A stretch of 7,086 bases of DNA from an uncultured Bacilli bacterium (GTDB taxonomy: Bacteria; Bacillota_I; Bacilli_A; RF39; UBA660), in contig CAOVIS010000054.1 in assembly GCA_948543905.1 (NCBI GenBank), positions 1 to 7,086 on the forward strand, read 5' to 3'. The first letter of the stretch is position 1. Every line of letters starts with the position of its first letter. The position numbers were made by a program, and so were the translations under genes. This document shows, piece by piece, positions 4,230-7,086 of this stretch. Below the pieces are notes generated by a model. The model did not search any database. It saw only the letters and a program-made list of their open reading frames with translations, and was not told where the DNA came from.

Positions 4230-5579
4230 TTGGGAATAGATGAACTATTAAAGAAGTTTCTAGAAAATATATATACAGAGATTAATCCTGCCTCTTTTCA
4301 TGCTTGGTTTAATGATTTAAAAATTATCACTTTAACTGACACTAAGATAACTTTTAAAGTTCCTATGGAAATCCACAAAAAAATGTTAGGAGACAACTAC
4401 TACTCTTTAATAGAAACTACTTTATTTAACATTACAAAAATAAATTACGATATATCTTTCGTTTTAGAAGAAGAATTAGAAAATATTACATCTAAAACTA
4501 CTGTGGATAAAGATCTAATTATTAACAATTCTTTTAAAACTAATTTAAATCCTAACCTCAACTTTAATAATTTTGTCGTTGGTGATACTAATAGACTAGC
4601 AAAAGTTGCCGCCATGGCCGTCGCTGAAGCACCTGGTCGCATACATAACCCTCTATTTATTTATGGCAAAAGTGGTCTTGGGAAAACCCATCTTATGCAC
4701 GCTATAGGAAACTTTATAACTGAAAACTCCAACCGCAAAGTTCTATACTGCACTTGTGATGAATTTATGACTGAATATACTAACATTGCTAATCCTGACA
4801 ATGCCAAAAATACTATAGAATATGCAACCGAATTTAAAAATAAATACCGTAATATTGATGTTCTAATTATAGATGATATCCAGTATTTAGTCGGTGCTGA
4901 AAAAACACAACAAGAATTTTTTAACACTTTTAACTATCTACATCAATCAAATAAACAGATAATTATTAGTAGTGATCGTTCTCCAGATGATTTAAAAATA
5001 TTAGAAGAACGTCTCCGATCTCGATTTATGTGGGGGCTACCAGTCGATATCTACCCACCCGATTTTGACCTAAGATGTCGAATTATCCGAAAAAAGCTTG
5101 AAAATACAAGTATTGCTAACCTAATCAAAGAAGAAAGTATTGAATATATTGCCAACGCTTGCCAAAATGATGTAAGATTTTTAGAAGGAGCTGTCAATCG
5201 TTTAATGGCCTATACGGCAATGATTGTTCCTAAAACTATTGATCTTGAATTCACTTGCGAAGCTCTAAAAGATTTTGTCAATAAAAATATATACTCTAAT
5301 AATAATATTACTAAAATTCAAAAAGCTGTCGCAGATCACTATCATATAACAATTGATGACTTAAAAGGCAAAAAAAGAAGCAATAAAGTCGCCCATCCTC
5401 GCCAGCTAGCAATGTATCTCTGTCGAATGGAAACTGACGAAACCTTCCCACGAATAGGACTAGAATTTGGTGGAAGAGATCACTCAACAGTCATATTTGC
5501 CTGTGATAAAATAGAAAAAGAACTTACAACTAATACAGAACTTGAAAGTACTATAAAGGAGATAAAGAGAAAATTGTAG
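4230..5579 (+). CDS. dnaA: DnaA, chromosomal replication initiator
   Basis: DnaA is the AAA+ ATPase that binds DnaA boxes, opens the origin and loads the helicase; it also regulates transcription. From the TTG at 4230 the protein has 449 residues. Domain I comes first (NPASFHAWF), then a short linker of about 25-30 residues. Next is the ATPase domain with Walker A GKSGLGKT at 146-153, Walker B LIIDDI at 212-217 and the arginine-finger segment EERLRSRF near 259-266. The C-terminal helix-turn-helix domain carries the DnaA signature GGRDHSTVIFACDKI at about 414-428. A GTG at 4221 is in frame, but GGGGTGA (4218-4224) overlaps it and stands 5 nt before the TTG. The TTG also gives the family's usual N-terminal length. 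A DnaA box over its promoter suggests autoregulation. Confidence 0.97.
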   Translation: MGIDELLKKFLENIYTEINPASFHAWFNDLKIITLTDTKITFKVPMEIHKKMLGDNYYSLIETTLFNITKINYDISFVLEEELENITSKTTVDKDLIINNSFKTNLNPNLNFNNFVVGDTNRLAKVAAMAVAEAPGRIHNPLFIYGKSGLGKTHLMHAIGNFITENSNRKVLYCTCDEFMTEYTNIANPDNAKNTIEYATEFKNKYRNIDVLIIDDIQYLVGAEKTQQEFFNTFNYLHQSNKQIIISSDRSPDDLKILEERLRSRFMWGLPVDIYPPDFDLRCRIIRKKLENTSIANLIKEESIEYIANACQNDVRFLEGAVNRLMAYTAMIVPKTIDLEFTCEALKDFVNKNIYSNNNITKIQKAVADHYHITIDDLKGKKRSNKVAHPRQLAMYLCRMETDETFPRIGLEFGGRDHSTVIFACDKIEKELTTNTELESTIKEIKRKL

Positions 5580-5623
5580 ATAATAATTTAATAACATGTG
5601 TATAATAAAGTACTTATTAACAC
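5577..5623. promoter_or_regulatory. Inverted DnaA-box pair and TAA repeats after dnaA
   Basis: TGTGTATAA (5597-5605, TTATACACA on the minus strand, fitting TTATNCACA) faces TTATTAACA (5614-5622). Together they form a 10-bp inverted repeat, GTGT(A)TAATAA around a 5-nt loop, with one bulged A. Directly 5' are TAG at 5577 (the dnaA stop) and TAA at 5581, 5584, 5589 and 5592, resembling a broken DnaA-trio run. The B. subtilis origin is also split by dnaA, with its unwinding element before dnaN. TATAAT at 5601-5606 overlaps the first box and could be a dnaN -10, but no -35 at normal spacing is visible. The rest of the gap up to dnaN shows nothing clear. Confidence 0.6.
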
Positions 5624-5724
5624 TTTAAAATCTCAAAAACAGCCTAATTAATGGCATAAAACAACTTACAAACATTACTAACAGCATTATAAATATTAAT
5701 AAATTTAGAAAGAAGGAATAATAT

Positions 5725-6843
5725 ATGAAATTTACAATTGAAAAAAGTATAATCTTAGAAGGATTAAATAATGTTATAAGAGCCATCTCTACCAAAAACG
5801 TTATCCCCGTTTTAAATGGAATAAAATTTGAATTAACTACTGAAGGGTTATATTTAACTGCCAGTGATTCAGAACTTACTATTAAAGTATTAATTGAATC
5901 TAAAGATATTAAACAAATAACAACAACTGGAGGTATTATCATCCAAAGTAAATATATTCTAGATATAGTCCGCAAAATGCCTAGTGATATAATTAACTTT
6001 GAAGTAATAGATGGATTAAAAATAAAAATATATACCGACAATAATCAATATAATCTGAACTGTTTAGATATAAACGATTACCCTGATGTTAAATTAGAAA
6101 TAAGTAAAGAACCTATATATATAAAAGGTGATATCTTTAAAACTATTATTAATCAAACAGTCTTTGCTATTTCAAATCAAGAGCTTCGCCCAATTTTAAC
6201 AGGTGTTAATTTTAAATTTATAAAAGATGTTTTAGAAACAGTTGCTACTGATTCTTATCGTCTTGCAAAAAAGAATATCAAGTTATCGAATACGATAGAA
6301 AAAGATACCGAAATTGTCATACCTGGTAAAAATATCATGGAATTAGAACGAATTATAACTGATGATAGTGATATTGAAATACATATATTTAATAATAAAG
6401 TTTTATTTAAATATAAAAATATTAATTTTCAAACTAACCTTTTAAGCGGCAATTATCCTAACACAACTAATCTTATTCCTAGTGAATATGCTTACATAGT
6501 TAAAGTAAACAAAAAAGAATTTAATGATGCCATAGACCGTGCTGCTCTTCTAACTCAAGGCAAAGACAAAAATATAGTTAAAATGAGTCTCGATAATACA
6601 AAAATGCTTATTAATTCCTATGCTTCTGAAATTGGAAAAGTCGAAGAGCAATTAGTTGTAGAAACTAACAATAAAGAACATTTAGAAATCTCATTCTCCT
6701 CTAAATATATGTTAGAAGCCTTAAAAACAATGCAAGAACAAGATATTTTACTCCTTTTAAATAGTGATGTTAAGCCTTTAATTGTTAAATCATTAACTGA
6801 TGAATCACTTATTCAACTCATATTGCCAATAAAAACTTACTAA
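5725..6843 (+). CDS. dnaN: DnaN, DNA polymerase III beta sliding clamp
   Basis: This 372-residue protein is the ring-shaped clamp that tethers DNA polymerase to the template and serves as a docking site for other replication and repair proteins. It starts MKFTIEKSIILEGLNNV, typical of the family, and has the three expected domains of about 122 residues each. Conserved blocks include LYLTASDSELTI near 52-63, RPILTGVNF and VATDSYRLAKK in the second domain, and the C-terminal LIQLILPIKTY, which lines the peptide-binding pocket. Length is normal (378 in B. subtilis). The start is ATG with AAGGA 7 nt upstream. It lies 145 bp after dnaA in the same direction, with inverted DnaA boxes between. The gene that follows is not yaaA or recF as is usual. 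Confidence 0.97.
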   Translation: MKFTIEKSIILEGLNNVIRAISTKNVIPVLNGIKFELTTEGLYLTASDSELTIKVLIESKDIKQITTTGGIIIQSKYILDIVRKMPSDIINFEVIDGLKIKIYTDNNQYNLNCLDINDYPDVKLEISKEPIYIKGDIFKTIINQTVFAISNQELRPILTGVNFKFIKDVLETVATDSYRLAKKNIKLSNTIEKDTEIVIPGKNIMELERIITDDSDIEIHIFNNKVLFKYKNINFQTNLLSGNYPNTTNLIPSEYAYIVKVNKKEFNDAIDRAALLTQGKDKNIVKMSLDNTKMLINSYASEIGKVEEQLVVETNNKEHLEISFSSKYMLEALKTMQEQDILLLLNSDVKPLIVKSLTDESLIQLILPIKTY

Positions 6844-6859
6844 AAATTAACAAAAATTT

Positions 6860-6880
6860 CAAAATTCGACAAATTTTGTC
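6860..6880 (-). promoter_or_regulatory. Putative Spo0A box upstream of comK, within an inverted repeat
   Basis: On the minus strand 6873-6865 reads TTTGTCGAA, and 6878-6864 reads CAAAATTTGTCGAAT. The same 15-mer stands at 3859-3873 in the origin. The site also forms a 7-bp inverted repeat CAAAATT-CGACA-AATTTTG (6860-6878) and a 13-bp near-palindrome (6868-6880). The inverted repeat is almost all A and T with no clean T run, so it is a poor terminator for dnaN. The site ends about 12-20 bp upstream of the comK -10, where a regulator could act on the promoter. Confidence 0.5.
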
Positions 6881-6889
6881 TCCTTTTTA

Positions 6890-6898
6890 TGGTATAAC
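6890..6898 (+). promoter_or_regulatory. Extended -10 promoter of the comK-like gene
   Basis: TGG followed by TATAAC (6893-6898) fits the extended -10 pattern TGn-TATAAT. No -35 hexamer stands at the right distance: the 17-bp position reads CAAATT. Such a promoter is typically weak alone and dependent on an activator. The start would be near 6905, leaving a leader of about 23 nt that holds the AAAGGGGG ribosome site. Confidence 0.5.
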
Positions 6899-6927
6899 AT
6901 AGTTATTTCATGAAAGGGGGCATTTTT

Positions 6928-7086
6928 TTGAACTCATACATAATAAAGAGTAATACTTATGCTTTGATTCCCGTTGGTAGTAAAACTAGAGTTATAGAAG
7001 AAGATTCTTGTTTTATAATTGAAGATTTACCAACTAGTATTATCAATTTAAATTGTTGTTTAAATGGATCTACTCTTGAAGGCCGT
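6928..7086 (+). CDS. comK: ComK-like competence transcription factor (5' part, runs off the window)
   Basis: Only the first 53 residues are present. They align by eye with the N-terminus of ComK, the master activator of competence genes in Bacillus: IEEDSCFIIEDLPTSIINLNCCLNGSTLEGR corresponds to the ComK segment from IIEKDC through IVDRSC to SSYAGR. Shared features are the acidic residue plus Cys, a proline eight residues further on, the second Cys, and a Gly-Arg end. B. subtilis ComK has 192 residues, so most of the gene lies outside. I chose TTG at 6928 because AAAGGGGG (6913-6920) stands 7 nt upstream. An in-frame ATG at 6910 would be nearly leaderless and without a ribosome site. Its place after dnaN is unusual. 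Identity is likely but rests on a short stretch. Confidence 0.72.
   Translation, partial: MNSYIIKSNTYALIPVGSKTRVIEEDSCFIIEDLPTSIINLNCCLNGSTLEGR

Noticed and set aside
5076..5427. TGTCGAA at 5076-5082 and 5421-5427 as further Spo0A boxes
   Set aside because: Both are inside the dnaA coding region, where they arise from Cys-Arg codons, and they lack the TTT leading bases.
6842..6892. ComK box (AAAA-N5-TTTT) for autoactivation upstream of comK
   Set aside because: No AAAA and TTTT at five-base spacing are present in the upstream segment.
6910..6912. ATG as the comK-like start
   Set aside because: No ribosome site stands before it and it would be almost leaderless, while AAAGGGGG is ideally placed for the TTG at 6928. 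It cannot be fully excluded.

Overview
The window is a chromosomal replication-origin region from a very AT-rich, probably endospore-forming member of the Bacilli (low-GC Firmicutes). Three things support this. The rpmH / origin / dnaA-dnaN layout is the classic one. SpoVG, Veg and the spore-coat protease YabG, together with a SpoIIIJ-type YidC, point to a spore-former lineage. The partial gene at the right edge resembles ComK, a competence regulator known from Bacilli. TGG encodes Trp and TGA is used as a stop, so the code is standard.

Layout. Positions 1-199 are AT-rich and non-coding, apart from the spoVG terminator. A leftward block of seven genes follows. In transcription order it is rpmH (L34), rnpA (RNase P protein), yidC/spoIIIJ (membrane insertase), jag/khpB (KH-R3H RNA-binding protein), yabG, veg and spoVG. 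rpmH has a near-consensus promoter and is followed at once by a terminator-like hairpin. rnpA, yidC and jag overlap or nearly touch. yabG and veg are translationally coupled. spoVG has its own promoter and terminator. jag is interrupted by a frameshift that cuts its R3H domain off from its Jag_N/KH part.

Positions 3679-4229 are the intergenic origin. They hold two perfect tandem DnaA boxes next to TAA repeats, further DnaA-box variants, a cluster of TGTC motifs spaced 10 bp apart that look like Spo0A boxes, and a dnaA promoter whose -35 overlaps a DnaA box. dnaA and dnaN run rightward. The 145-bp gap between them carries an inverted pair of DnaA boxes, so the origin looks bipartite as in Bacillus subtilis.

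After dnaN the usual yaaA-recF-gyrB is not next. Instead there is a comK-like gene with an extended -10 promoter. A perfect Spo0A-type box lies just upstream and shares a 15-mer with the origin cluster.

How it fits together: the window joins replication initiation (dnaA, dnaN, origin), RNA processing and protein insertion (rnpA, yidC, jag, rpmH), and sporulation or competence functions. Candidate Spo0A sites at the origin, the dnaA leader and comK would let one regulator connect initiation with developmental choice. That link is inferred from sequence motifs only. I found no wholly new gene system. The best leads are the regulatory motif set, the jag frameshift, the rearranged gene order and the divergent N-terminus of YidC.
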